Shown here in pieces: positions 17,478-26,522 of a stretch of 64,000 bases of DNA. Position 1 is the first letter of the stretch. Every line of letters starts with the position of its first letter. The DNA is from Paenibacillus gorillae (GTDB taxonomy: Bacteria; Bacillota; Bacilli; Paenibacillales; Paenibacillaceae), in contig NZ_CBVJ010000099.1 of assembly GCF_000513275.1 (NCBI RefSeq), positions 29,097-93,096 on the forward strand. The letters are read 5' to 3'. Position numbers and translations under genes: made by a program. A model generated the notes under the pieces. The model ran no database searches and was not told the DNA's origin. It saw nothing but the letters and a program-made list of their open reading frames with translations.

Positions 17478-17884
17478 TCGTTCACACTCCTGTTCAAATT
17501 GATGCTATTGCGATATTCTCCCGGCGTCTGGCCGGCCCGGTCCTTGAACACTTTGTTGAAATAATTAACTTCCCCGAAGCCGCATGCTGCGGCAATTTGC
17601 TCCAGCGAATGATCGGACTCCTCGAGCAGCTGCACCGCTCTTCGAAGCCGAAGCATCCGGAGCATCTGAATGGAGGACATACCGTAGACTTGCTTGAAAG
17701 CACGGTTGAAGTAGCTGGGATGGAGAAACAGCAGACCGGCCAGCTGATGACGAGTCAGCTTCTCGCCCATATTGTCCTCCATGTAGCGGATGACAAGCCG
17801 AAAGCGATCTCTTGCCGATAATGCCGGTACGACGGACTGCTCAATGCTTCTCCTTAAGCTGGAATGCCCGGTCATGCAATTCAC
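17474..17884 (-). CDS. Minimal AraC-type DNA-binding protein without sensor domain (gene 11)
   Basis: Only 136 residues, made of the two helix-turn-helix units of AraC proteins: TRHQLAGLLFLHPSYFNRAFKQ and LEQIAAACGFGEVNYFNKVFKD. The GTG start at 17884 has GGAGG six bases upstream and directly follows the previous stop, so the short form looks genuine rather than a piece of a longer gene. There is no ligand-binding domain. It sits inside a catabolic operon between enzyme genes and overlaps the dehydrogenase gene by four bases. It may give feedback on this operon or on the facing oxygenase genes (inferred). Confidence 0.85.
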   Translation of the reverse strand: MNCMTGHSSLRRSIEQSVVPALSARDRFRLVIRYMEDNMGEKLTRHQLAGLLFLHPSYFNRAFKQVYGMSSIQMLRMLRLRRAVQLLEESDHSLEQIAAACGFGEVNYFNKVFKDRAGQTPGEYRNSINLNRSVNE

Positions 17885-17901
17885 CCCGATCCTCCAAATA
17901 A

Positions 17902-18717
17902 TTAGGCGAGTACAGCCAGTTCTTCCCGCACGTAGATCCCGTTCTGAAGCGTTACCCGGTCGGGATGAAGCTCGGCTTCCTGCGATTCCTCCTCGACCAT
18001 CACCCAGCCGTCATAACTCGTCTCCTGCAGGTAACGGACAATCGCCTTATGATCGATCGAACCTTGTCCAAGTGCAGACCATTGTCCGCTTGCCCCATTC
18101 ATATCTTTGAAATGCACATGCCGAATGAGCGGCCGGTAGGTCCGGAATATCGCCTCAGCATCCATGCCGCCCTTCACAATATGACCCGTATCCGGGGCGT
18201 AGCCGCAATAGCGGGAATCAATGCCGTCCAACAGCACCCGGTAATCCTCTTCAATTCGGAAAATAGAGCCGCTTGGCGAATTAGGATGATACGCACATGC
18301 GATACCTGCCTCATACGCGCGGCGGGCCACCGCATTAATGCTTAACAGCGCGTTCTTTTGCCTAAGAGCCAGATCACTTCTATCCTTGCCGGGAAGCTGT
18401 ACAAGCGTAAGCAGCGTATCTGGAAAATGCTTCAGATACCGGATGATCCGGTCGGCTTCAGCTTTCTCTTCTAACGTCTCGCCCGCTTCACGCCAGTCGA
18501 GCGCAAGACAAAGTGCACCCAGCTTCAAGCCTCTTTTCTCTAGCGCATTTACTAGCGCCTGCGGGTCGTCATTATAGTGGCCGAGCATGCACACTTCCGG
18601 CTCTACGCCTGCGCCGCCCGCTTGCTGCACGACGTCCAATATGTGCTTAAGCTCATTGCGGTGCTTCTCATAGGACATCTGCCACGTATACGTCTGAAAG
18701 CCAAATGTCATTGCCAT
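17902..18717 (-). CDS. IolE/MocC-like TIM-barrel protein (gene 10)
   Basis: 271 residues. The blocks AYHPNSPSG...IEEDYRVLLDGI, YAPDTGHIVKGGMD and IRHVHFKDMNG follow the order and style of inosose dehydratase (IolE) and the rhizopine protein MocC, and the late glutamate is in WVMVEEES. IolE removes water from 2-keto-myo-inositol; other relatives act on keto-sugars. This makes a cyclitol or keto-sugar dehydratase, epimerase or eliminase possible. It begins three bases after the upstream isomerase gene. Confidence 0.85.
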   Translation of the reverse strand: MAMTFGFQTYTWQMSYEKHRNELKHILDVVQQAGGAGVEPEVCMLGHYNDDPQALVNALEKRGLKLGALCLALDWREAGETLEEKAEADRIIRYLKHFPDTLLTLVQLPGKDRSDLALRQKNALLSINAVARRAYEAGIACAYHPNSPSGSIFRIEEDYRVLLDGIDSRYCGYAPDTGHIVKGGMDAEAIFRTYRPLIRHVHFKDMNGASGQWSALGQGSIDHKAIVRYLQETSYDGWVMVEEESQEAELHPDRVTLQNGIYVREELAVLA

Positions 18718-18720
18718 GTT

Positions 18721-19617
18721 CTATTCCGCCTCCTTGATCGCCTTGCGGATGAACGGCACTGCCTCACGGCCCCATTCCTCCACTTCAGCGTTAAAGCAAA
18801 AGTCGACGCACCACCAGTCAATGTCCGCCACTACGGACTTCAGCTCCTTAAGAAACGCAGTAAAATCGATAGCGCCAGCTCCAAAAGCTGCATGCGTACT
18901 CGTCTCCTCATCATGCAGCGTGCCGTCGGAGTCAATCAGATGGAAATGCCCGATGTGTCCATCAAGCAGCTTCGCAAATTCCGCAATCCCTCCGGGAAGT
19001 ACCTCTTTCTCCCCCGGCTGACGCGCTCCGACTACTCCGCTCATGTAAGCGTGGCTCGTATCGAATAAAATTTGGAAGGAAGGATGGCCTACCGCCTCAA
19101 CAAGCCGCTTGATCTCCGAAGGCTTGTTCAGCCAGAAGCCCGGCTCGAACTCCCATACGATCCGAATGCCGGAGGCTGCCGCCAGCTCTGCAGATGCCTT
19201 CCATGTAAAAACAAGCCGGGCGAACCGTTTCTCATACTCCGTCTCATCCAAGGCTGCCGGCGGGCTGACGGTGTCTACCCGAATTGTATCGATACCGAGA
19301 TCTACACAAAATTGAATGTAGGACTCCATCAATTGCAAGTAGTCGGCAGGCTCGCATTGTGCCGGCGGTACTGCCGTAAAATCCGGAGCATACCCGGAGA
19401 TGCCGAGCCCATGGGACTTCATTTCCTCCAGCAGCGCTTGACGGCTCTCCTTCGTCGGATAGAGCTCCGGCGTCGGATGGGGGGCAAAGCCGTTAATTTC
19501 TACTCCGTCGTAACCCGCTTCACTTGCATATTGCAAAATGCGTGAAAACGGCCAAGGCGATGCTGCGAAAGGACCAAAGGCAAACGCCCATGAGCCGATT
19601 GATAATTTTGGATTCAT
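18721..19617 (-). CDS. Sugar phosphate isomerase/epimerase family TIM barrel (gene 9)
   Basis: 298 residues, xylose-isomerase-like. Likely metal ligands: Glu in VWEFEPGFW, Asp and His in QILFDTSHAYMSG, and His in GHFHLIDSDGTLHDE; the last strand reads WWCVDFCF, where a glutamate is more usual, so the active site differs from its siblings. Downstream of an alpha/beta hydrolase gene by 17 bases. Substrate unknown. Confidence 0.85.
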   Translation of the reverse strand: MNPKLSIGSWAFAFGPFAASPWPFSRILQYASEAGYDGVEINGFAPHPTPELYPTKESRQALLEEMKSHGLGISGYAPDFTAVPPAQCEPADYLQLMESYIQFCVDLGIDTIRVDTVSPPAALDETEYEKRFARLVFTWKASAELAAASGIRIVWEFEPGFWLNKPSEIKRLVEAVGHPSFQILFDTSHAYMSGVVGARQPGEKEVLPGGIAEFAKLLDGHIGHFHLIDSDGTLHDEETSTHAAFGAGAIDFTAFLKELKSVVADIDWWCVDFCFNAEVEEWGREAVPFIRKAIKEAE

Positions 19618-19634
19618 CCCGATCGCTCCTTCTA

Positions 19635-20444
19635 TTAACCCAAATGTCGATGACGCAATAAAAAGTCCAATGTAATCCGGTTAAAATCATCCAGCCGGTC
19701 CCAGTGATGCGTATGGCCGCTGCCCTCGAACAAATGAAGCTCAGCGTGCTTCATCTCCCCCGCAATAGCCTGTGACAAATGCAGCGGTGTGAAAATATCC
19801 CGGTCTCCTACTGTAATTAAGGCAGGAGCCTTAATAGCAGCAAGCCGTCCCGTCGTCTGATGCGAGATGCAGGCGTCGCATTGCGCTAGAAACGCATGCG
19901 CCGGCATCGGATTCTCCTCCAGCAGCGCTGCCGCTCGGGCCGCCTCTAGCTTGAGAGAATGATTGTTATAGTAAGCCGGCGTATAAATAATAAGCTGAAG
20001 CAGCTTCTGAAATTCATCGGCCGGCATGCGGGAATAACCGCTGCCCAGCGTCTCGAACACGCTGCTTGTATACGTATCGCATTGCTGCCAAGAGCAATTG
20101 AGCGTCAAGCTAATGACCCGGTCCGGAGCGGCCAACGCTACCTCCTGCGCGATTGCACTTCCCATCGATATGCCGGAAATATGAGCTTTATCGATTCCAA
20201 GCGCATCCAGCAGGCCGAGCGTATCGGCCGCCATCATTTTCGTCGTGTAGGGTCCCTCCGGCTTGGCACTGTCTCCTGCTCCCCGATTGTCGATGAGAAT
20301 ACAGCGGAAATGCGGCTCATATGCCCGCACATGCTCTTCCCATACCGCTCCCGGCGCACCCAGACCCATAAGCAGCACTAACGGCTCGCCTTGACCTCGT
20401 TCTGTATAATGAAGCTCAATTCCGTTCGCTTGTACGACAGGCAT
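19635..20444 (-). CDS. Alpha/beta hydrolase (gene 8)
   Basis: 269 residues. The nucleophile elbow is G91-I-S93-M-G, the acid is in VGDRDIFTP and the histidine in GSGHTHHWD, so the catalytic triad is complete. The oxyanion-side motif is GLGAPGAVW. It probably cleaves an ester or lactone. In the operon it could open a lactone made by the dehydrogenase or remove acyl groups from the imported glycoside; both are inferences. Confidence 0.88.
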   Translation of the reverse strand: MPVVQANGIELHYTERGQGEPLVLLMGLGAPGAVWEEHVRAYEPHFRCILIDNRGAGDSAKPEGPYTTKMMAADTLGLLDALGIDKAHISGISMGSAIAQEVALAAPDRVISLTLNCSWQQCDTYTSSVFETLGSGYSRMPADEFQKLLQLIIYTPAYYNNHSLKLEAARAAALLEENPMPAHAFLAQCDACISHQTTGRLAAIKAPALITVGDRDIFTPLHLSQAIAGEMKHAELHLFEGSGHTHHWDRLDDFNRITLDFLLRHRHLG

Positions 20445-20462
20445 ACTCCATCCTCCTTCGCT

Positions 20463-21308
20463 TTAAGCCAGATGCTTCCGGATATGCTGGACGCCAAGCC
20501 GCGCCGCGTCATCCGGATGCTCGCTGTAGTTGCGCCATAAATGCAGCCGGGAGATAAGGCCCGGCACCTGCTGGCCGAATGCCTCAATCGTCAGCCAGCC
20601 GTCATAGCCGATTTCCTTCAGCACGTCGAAAATCTCTTCTGTTACCGCATGGCCAGTGCCTGGAACGCCCCGGTTGTTCTCGGAAATGTGAACGTGAATG
20701 ATATGTGCCGCAGCTTGCCGCCAGGCATCCGGCACGTTCAGCTCTTCAATGTTGCCGTGATGCGTATCCGCCAGCAGTCCGACGTTAGGCAGCCCAACCT
20801 GCTTCACGAAGCGAACGCCTTCCTCCAGCGTATTGACCAAATACATCTCGAACCGGTTGATCGGCTCAAGCGCCAGCTTCACTCCCAGCTCAGCAGCGAA
20901 CTTCCCCGCCTCGCGAAGCGTTTCCACCGCATAATTCCATTCGTCGGTTTGCGGGCCTTGTCCCGTAAAGCGGCCAAGTCCTTGAAACAGCGGCCCGCAC
21001 AGCACCTCGGCACCCATCAGATGTGTATTGGAGATAGCCGTCTTCAGCGTCGCCAGCGCATTGTCCCGCAGCCGGGGGTCGCGGCTAGCAGGATCGGCCA
21101 CTGAAGCGTCAAGCGCCGCAATAGCGGTGCAGCCGAGTCCCAACTCCTTTAGAATCAGCCCAAATGCTTTCGCGTCGCCCGCATCCATGCTGTCTGCGGC
21201 CAGCTCGACGCCGTCAAAGCCCCATTCCTTGATTGATTGCAGCAGCCTCAAATGCTCCGAAGGGTTAGGCTTATCCGTCCATAGCAATAGATTCATGCCT
21301 ACTTTCAT
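20463..21308 (-). CDS. Ketose 3-epimerase-like TIM barrel, tagatose/psicose epimerase type (gene 7)
   Basis: 281 residues with the clearest motifs of the TIM barrels in this operon. LALEPINRFE, LLADTHHGNIEE, VHISENNRGVPGTGH and LTIEAFG supply the four metal ligands (Glu, Asp, His, Glu) and the phosphate-independent sugar-binding Arg/His typical of D-tagatose/D-psicose 3-epimerases. It should epimerise a free ketose or 3-keto sugar at C3. Lies seven bases after the zinc dehydrogenase gene. Confidence 0.9.
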   Translation of the reverse strand: MKVGMNLLLWTDKPNPSEHLRLLQSIKEWGFDGVELAADSMDAGDAKAFGLILKELGLGCTAIAALDASVADPASRDPRLRDNALATLKTAISNTHLMGAEVLCGPLFQGLGRFTGQGPQTDEWNYAVETLREAGKFAAELGVKLALEPINRFEMYLVNTLEEGVRFVKQVGLPNVGLLADTHHGNIEELNVPDAWRQAAAHIIHVHISENNRGVPGTGHAVTEEIFDVLKEIGYDGWLTIEAFGQQVPGLISRLHLWRNYSEHPDDAARLGVQHIRKHLA

Positions 21309-21315
21309 CGCGCTA

Positions 21316-22308
21316 TCACTCCCATGGGTTCAGTATAATTTTGCCGCTCTGCTGTGAGGCGGACACTTCAAACGCTTCCTGAATCCGGCTCATCGGGAAT
21401 TGATGCGTAATAAGCAGATCCGTCAGCGGAGATTGCTCGATAACCTTCATCAGCTGCGGAAATTCATTCAGGTTGTAGTGCCAGGAGCCGATCAGATGAA
21501 TGCCTTTGCGCAGCAGATCATCGCTCACCTTAATCGGCGTCTCTGAGAAGCACTCTCCGACGAAGGCGACTTTGCCCTTGCGCTTAAGCGCATCAATCTG
21601 CAAGCGGTGTGCAGATACGACACCGGAGCAATCCAGTCCAAAGTCCGGCCCTTTGCCGCCGGTCAACGCTTTAATTTGCTGCACCGCATCAGGGTCACGC
21701 GGGTCGATAATATGCTCGACGCCCATCTTCTTTGCGAGCTCTACCCGGTAAGGGTTCATCTCGACGGCGATAACCTTCGCTCCTCTGAACTTCGCATTGA
21801 CGATTGCGCCCAGACCTACCGGCCCAAGACCCGTAATGAGCACTGTCGAGAAGGCATCCACGCCCATCGTCGAGAATGCGCCATGCGACGGTCCCAAGCC
21901 GCAGCAAGCGAGTGAAGCTTTCTCGTAAGGTACGCCATCAGGAATCCGGGCCAGCAGCCAGGACGGCTTAGACAAATATTGCGTCATCGTCGGCTCGTGG
22001 TGATGCAAATTATGCTCGCAATAGATGAAGTCGCCGGCGATGCACATATCGCATTCTCCGCAAGGATATTGCGGCATGACGACAACGCGGTCGCCTACCT
22101 TCACTTTGCTGCCCGGTGCGGCCTCTACCACTTCGCCAGCCGCTTCATGTCCCAGACAGTCGGAATGGTCGCCATGGACGAACCCCTTATATTCCGCGCA
22201 CATCGGCGCTGCATGCACCTTGACCAGCGCCCAGCCTTCCTTCAAGACCGGTGTCTCCCGTTCCAGCAATTCCGCTTGCTTCACTCCTATAATCGCTGCT
22301 TGTTTCAT
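21316..22308 (-). CDS. Zinc-dependent medium-chain dehydrogenase (gene 6)
   Basis: 330 residues. The catalytic zinc ligands are Cys in APMCAEYKG and His-Glu in CLGHEAAGEV; the structural zinc lobe is C-G-E-C-D-M-C...YC. The cofactor motif is GLGPVGLGAI. It oxidises or reduces a polyol or sugar hydroxyl with NAD(P). The ATG at 22308 overlaps the stop of the ThuA-like gene (ATGA), so the two are coupled. A longer in-frame upstream stretch lies inside the ThuA gene and is rejected. Confidence 0.92.
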   Translation of the reverse strand: MKQAAIIGVKQAELLERETPVLKEGWALVKVHAAPMCAEYKGFVHGDHSDCLGHEAAGEVVEAAPGSKVKVGDRVVVMPQYPCGECDMCIAGDFIYCEHNLHHHEPTMTQYLSKPSWLLARIPDGVPYEKASLACCGLGPSHGAFSTMGVDAFSTVLITGLGPVGLGAIVNAKFRGAKVIAVEMNPYRVELAKKMGVEHIIDPRDPDAVQQIKALTGGKGPDFGLDCSGVVSAHRLQIDALKRKGKVAFVGECFSETPIKVSDDLLRKGIHLIGSWHYNLNEFPQLMKVIEQSPLTDLLITHQFPMSRIQEAFEVSASQQSGKIILNPWE

Positions 22309-23087
22309 TGTGCTGTCCCTCCTTCTATTAAATGCTCTGCGCCAACGGCCCAATGGATGCCGTTCAGCAATAAGCGCCGGAATTCCGGCAGGTCGAAATC
22401 TTCCGGATGTCCCATCGTCGTCGTAAACACACGTCCCCCGCCGGAATGATGACGAGTCCAAGCTACTGGATGCACGCGCGGTGTCTCGCTCGTATACGAC
22501 CAACCATTGTCCTCCGGATTAATCGTGGCACCATTGAGCAGCGGCGTCGAATCCCCCTTCGGCGGATAAGGCAGCACTTGATAGAGCCAGGAGCGGCATT
22601 CGAAATGCGTCGGAATGCCGCTTAGAATCGGATGATTGTCCGCTCCCCAAGCGACAGATACGCTCGTCGTCGAAGAGTGGCCGAAGTGACGAATCCACGG
22701 TGCACCCAGCACATCGATGCCGAAGCCGTCATTCCAGCGGGCCAGCGGATGGCCTTCCGGGTATTGAAAGGCATGCGTGCTTGTGCGCAGGCCGATGACC
22801 GGCTTGCCTGCTTTAAGATAATCGCTAATATATTGGAACTGCTCCGGCGGCAATTGCCGGAAGCGAATATAGAAAACCGCGAGATCAGCCGTTTGCAGCG
22901 CCTCAAGCCCCGGTATATTTTCCGGATCAGCAGCGCTTGGGCATGCAGTCAGAACGGTGACGGAAGCACCGTGCCTTCGGGCAGCCTCTTCGGCGATTCG
23001 AGGCATCGTTTTCTCCGATTCATACTCATCTTCGCCGCATACGAATACGAGGCGATATCCCTTCAAAGAATCATTGGATGTTTCCAT
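22305..23087 (-). CDS. ThuA-like (class I glutamine-amidotransferase-fold) protein (gene 5)
   Basis: 260 residues. The ThuA pattern is seen in LVFVCGEDEYESEKTMPRIAE, the strand LAVFYIRFRQLPPEQF, GKPVIGLRTSTHAFQ and the C-terminal GRVFTTTMGHPEDFDLPEFRRLLLNGIHWAVG. ThuA takes part in trehalose use by way of 3-keto-trehalose in rhizobia, and relatives recur in keto-sugar pathways. It lies six bases after the GH43 gene. A second ThuA-type gene runs off the right end of the window. Confidence 0.9.
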   Translation of the reverse strand: METSNDSLKGYRLVFVCGEDEYESEKTMPRIAEEAARRHGASVTVLTACPSAADPENIPGLEALQTADLAVFYIRFRQLPPEQFQYISDYLKAGKPVIGLRTSTHAFQYPEGHPLARWNDGFGIDVLGAPWIRHFGHSSTTSVSVAWGADNHPILSGIPTHFECRSWLYQVLPYPPKGDSTPLLNGATINPEDNGWSYTSETPRVHPVAWTRHHSGGGRVFTTTMGHPEDFDLPEFRRLLLNGIHWAVGAEHLIEGGTAQ

Positions 23088-23093
23088 GGAAGC

Positions 23094-24719
23094 TCACTCC
23101 TTCTCCTCATAACGGAAGTAGTCAAAATCGGCATGGCGGCGGCCGCCGGACAAATCATGCGCACATAATCCGATAAAAGCGCCGGTGAAGCCCCAGTCGG
23201 TGAAATAGCCGTCAACGAGATGCGTGGCGTACTCGTCGGAAATTTTGCTGGCGTCCAGCACTGGACCGATCGTGTTCCAGTCCGCTCCATCAAGTGAATA
23301 ATAGAATTGCAGATTGCTAGCTTCCAAGAGAAGACGCAAATAGACGCGCTGCCCCGACGGAATGTATACATGCGGCTCGGTATGCTCAAAGTAGACGCCG
23401 TGGTCATTGCCGATGATCCCCACATTGGTGCCGCCCTCTTCGTCATGCGAGATGCGCAGGTAATAGTAGTTTTGAGAGTTGTAGTAATAGACAAGGCCCG
23501 CCATATGCTGGTAGGTTTCTGGTTTGAATTCAACAGCGGTCTCCGCCTCGCAATGAAAGGCCTGCTGACGGCGGGCAATCAAGCTGTGACGGAAACGGGA
23601 GTTTGGCGACTCCATTCCCTTCAGGCGAAGATAGCCGGGCCGCTCGCTGACCGACAGCCAATCTTCGGTAAACGGCTGCCGCAGCGATTGCCACTGCAAG
23701 TCTAGCTTTCCGCTATCGAAATGATCGACGACAGGACGCTCTGGGAACGGATGCTCCGGCAGTGCCGGCGGGCGAACACATAATTGCGGTTCATTGCCGC
23801 CTTCGTCCAAACGCAGCCAGCCGTCCTCACTCCATGTGCAGCGCTGGATTGCCGTTTCCCGGCCCAGGTTGCAGCGCCGGTCTTCTGTCGGCAGGGGCCG
23901 TCCGCATAGATGAACGATATACCATTCATTGCTCTGGGTTTGCACGAGACTGGCATGACCGGCCTTTTGCAGCGCCAGCTCTGGGTTATGATAGGAAGTC
24001 AGCATCGGCGCTTCGGGGTCGGTCTCATAGGGACCGTCTATCGTCTTGGAGCGAGCCAGTGTGACCGCATGCTCATAGCTCGTTCCGCCTTCCGCAACCA
24101 TCAAATAATAGTATCCATTGCGCTTATAGAGATGCGGCCCTTCCGTCAAGCCCAGCTTGGAGCCGGTATAGATCAGCCGTGACGGGCCGATTAGCTTCTT
24201 CTCTTCCACCGAATACTCTTGTAAGTAGATGCCGTTAAAGGGATCACGGCCTTTACGGAAATCCCACTGCATGTTAACGATCCATTTTCTCCCGTCGTCA
24301 TCATGGAACATCGAAGGGTCAAAGCCGCCGCTGTTGAGATAGATCGGGTCTGACCACGGGCCCATAATGTCGGACGCGACAACGACATAATTATGCGTGT
24401 CCTTGTATGCTCCGGCATGGCTTTTCACATCGGTAAAGACCAGATAGAACAATCCGTTATGATGGGTCAGGCAAGGCGCCCATACGCCGCCCGAGTCCGG
24501 GTTGCCCAGCATATTAAGTTGGCTTGCACGGTCGAGCGGACGAGTCAGCAGCTGCCAGTGGATCAAGTCGCGCGAATGATGAATTTGAACGCCGGGAAAC
24601 CATTGGAACGTCGACGTTGCGATATAATAGTCGTCTCCAACCCTTACAATCGAGGGATCAGGATTAAAGCCCGGCAAGATCGGATTTTGGATGCGCAAAG
24701 GTTCTTTGCAGGTTGTCAT
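23094..24719 (-). CDS. Glycoside hydrolase family 43, beta-xylosidase/arabinofuranosidase type (gene 4)
   Basis: 541 residues. The five-bladed propeller catalytic domain has the general base D21 (GFNPDPS), the pKa-setting D134 (GGFDPSMFHDD) and the acid E193 (GLTEGPHLY). Residues about 330-541 form the beta-sandwich C-terminal domain seen in XynB-type GH43 enzymes. There is no signal peptide, so it cleaves imported xylo- or arabino-oligosaccharides inside the cell. The ATG at 24719 has AAAGGA 10 bases upstream; a GTG three codons earlier is possible. Confidence 0.93.
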   Translation of the reverse strand: MTTCKEPLRIQNPILPGFNPDPSIVRVGDDYYIATSTFQWFPGVQIHHSRDLIHWQLLTRPLDRASQLNMLGNPDSGGVWAPCLTHHNGLFYLVFTDVKSHAGAYKDTHNYVVVASDIMGPWSDPIYLNSGGFDPSMFHDDDGRKWIVNMQWDFRKGRDPFNGIYLQEYSVEEKKLIGPSRLIYTGSKLGLTEGPHLYKRNGYYYLMVAEGGTSYEHAVTLARSKTIDGPYETDPEAPMLTSYHNPELALQKAGHASLVQTQSNEWYIVHLCGRPLPTEDRRCNLGRETAIQRCTWSEDGWLRLDEGGNEPQLCVRPPALPEHPFPERPVVDHFDSGKLDLQWQSLRQPFTEDWLSVSERPGYLRLKGMESPNSRFRHSLIARRQQAFHCEAETAVEFKPETYQHMAGLVYYYNSQNYYYLRISHDEEGGTNVGIIGNDHGVYFEHTEPHVYIPSGQRVYLRLLLEASNLQFYYSLDGADWNTIGPVLDASKISDEYATHLVDGYFTDWGFTGAFIGLCAHDLSGGRRHADFDYFRYEEKE

Positions 24720-24803
24720 GAGGCTCACGTCCTTTACTCTTGATAAACGGACGGCCCGCAGCGCTTTGCCGCAGGCCGCTATTGGAATTAGGGAATGATC
24801 GGT

Positions 24804-26456
24804 TTATTTCATTTTGCTCAGGTTCGCGTCATACGCTTTTTGCAGAATGCTGAGATACTCTGTCAGCTTGAGACCTTCAAAGCCTTGAACATAGCTGTTC
24901 CAATCCTTCTCTACGTCTTTGTGACCGGTAATGAATTGCAGCATATTCGATTTGACGTAATCCTCAATCGTCGCTTTCAGTTGAGCGGCTTTCTCGCTGT
25001 CCTCGGCGCTGATAAAGATATCAATCGGGAACAGCTCCGCTTCCTTCGGCTCAAAGCCTTCGTATTTCTTCGTCTCCGTCACGAGGCGCAATTCATAGCC
25101 CTCAGGGGAAAACATATCTTGCGAGACTGCTTCGGATTCAAAGCGTTCTCTTGGACGGAAATCCGGGCCGGCTTGATCCCAGCCGTCGTTATGAATCGTC
25201 TCGCTGCGGTAAGAAGGGTCCACCTGATAGCTGGCAGGCTTGCCGTTTACGTTCAATTGATCTGGGCTTGCCTTGCTCCATGACGTACCTTCCACGGAGA
25301 AGACTTGGCCCCATGTACCTTCTTCGGTCCACAGATAGTCGAGCATTTTGATCGCGGCGATTTGCTGCTCTTCATTCGCTTTGTCTGTGATGACGAAACG
25401 GCCTTGGTTGCCGACCGATTTATAGTAGCCGGACAGCTGAACGCCGTTTGGCCCTTTCAGCGGCGGTACTGCGACATAGTCTAAGTTGCGCGGGTCCGAC
25501 GAGGCTACCGCCATTTGCGCGTGACCGATCGTAAATGCACCAAGAATCGTATCGCCTACATTGTTGCCGAGCTGCTGTAGTCCTTCTTGATTTTGCGTAA
25601 AGGCTTGCGGGTCAATCAGGCCGTCCTTGTACAAGGAAGCCAGGTAAGCAAGTCCGTCCTTCCATTCCGGCTGGCTGGCCGACAGCTGCACTTCGCCGTC
25701 TTTTACCCGAATATAGGAGTATGGCTGATTGTCGCCATTGTTATAGATAAAGGCATTCATGAGATAGCCTGTAAGATCACCATGCCAAGTCGAAAGTGCG
25801 CCGCTCAGCGGAACCTCATCTGCCTTGCCGTTGCCGTTCGGATCTTGCGTCTTGAACGCCTTAAGCACGTTCGCGAATTCCTCAGTGGTCGTTGGCATTT
25901 CCAGCCCAAGCTTGTCGAGCCACTTCTGGTTAATCCACAGCTTTTGCGCATACCAGCAGTGGTAGCATTCATTAACCTGCGGCATGCCGTAGATGCTGCC
26001 GTCCGCAGAGGTCACCGCCGTTTTCAAATCGGGACGTTCTTCGAAAATTTTCTTAATGTTCGGAGCGTACTGATCGATCAGATCATTCAGCGGCAGAAAC
26101 ACGCCTTGCTTGCCGAATTTCATTTGCTCCGCCGGCGTAAAATTGCCGCTCAGGAACACTTCGGGATAGTCGCCGCTCGCCATCAATACGTTGCGTTTAT
26201 CGTTATTGTCGTTAGGAGGACCGACGATGAATTGCAGCTGAACGTTTGTCTTCTCTTCAACTTGCTTCGTGAACGGATTTTTCAGCGTCGAAAGGTTAGG
26301 AGACTGGTTAATAAAAGCGGACAGCTTCACTGGCTTGGCGCTCTCGCCGCTGCCGCCTTCATTTCCTTTGCTTGATCCGCTGTTATTAGAGCATGCGCTC
26401 AGCAGCAGCATCGCCGATAATAGAATGCCAAGCGATATTTTCCATGTTTGTCTCAT
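24804..26456 (-). CDS. Extracellular solute-binding lipoprotein (gene 3)
   Basis: 550 residues. A signal peptide ends in the lipobox LLSA-C22, followed by a Ser/Gly/Asn-rich linker. The block VGPPNDNNDKRNVLMASGDYPEV matches large CUT1 binding proteins. The ATG at 26456 follows AAGGGGTG; a TTG two codons earlier is less likely. It delivers an oligosaccharide to the two permeases encoded just upstream. An 84-base gap separates it from the GH43 gene. Confidence 0.93.
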   Translation of the reverse strand: MRQTWKISLGILLSAMLLLSACSNNSGSSKGNEGGSGESAKPVKLSAFINQSPNLSTLKNPFTKQVEEKTNVQLQFIVGPPNDNNDKRNVLMASGDYPEVFLSGNFTPAEQMKFGKQGVFLPLNDLIDQYAPNIKKIFEERPDLKTAVTSADGSIYGMPQVNECYHCWYAQKLWINQKWLDKLGLEMPTTTEEFANVLKAFKTQDPNGNGKADEVPLSGALSTWHGDLTGYLMNAFIYNNGDNQPYSYIRVKDGEVQLSASQPEWKDGLAYLASLYKDGLIDPQAFTQNQEGLQQLGNNVGDTILGAFTIGHAQMAVASSDPRNLDYVAVPPLKGPNGVQLSGYYKSVGNQGRFVITDKANEEQQIAAIKMLDYLWTEEGTWGQVFSVEGTSWSKASPDQLNVNGKPASYQVDPSYRSETIHNDGWDQAGPDFRPRERFESEAVSQDMFSPEGYELRLVTETKKYEGFEPKEAELFPIDIFISAEDSEKAAQLKATIEDYVKSNMLQFITGHKDVEKDWNSYVQGFEGLKLTEYLSILQKAYDANLSKMK

Positions 26457-26522
26457 TTTCAAGCACCCCTTATAAGTTGTCTTGGATAATCACGGCTTCT
26501 CCCCGCCAAATATTTGTCTATT

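Noticed and set aside
17474..17884. The short AraC gene as a truncated pseudogene
   Set aside because: It has a GTG with GGAGG at proper distance, both helix-turn-helix units intact and tight operon packing, so an intact small gene is more likely.
22309..22503. N-terminal extension of the zinc dehydrogenase
   Set aside because: It runs inside the ThuA-like coding sequence and does not resemble a dehydrogenase N-terminus; the ATG at 22308 fits the family start.
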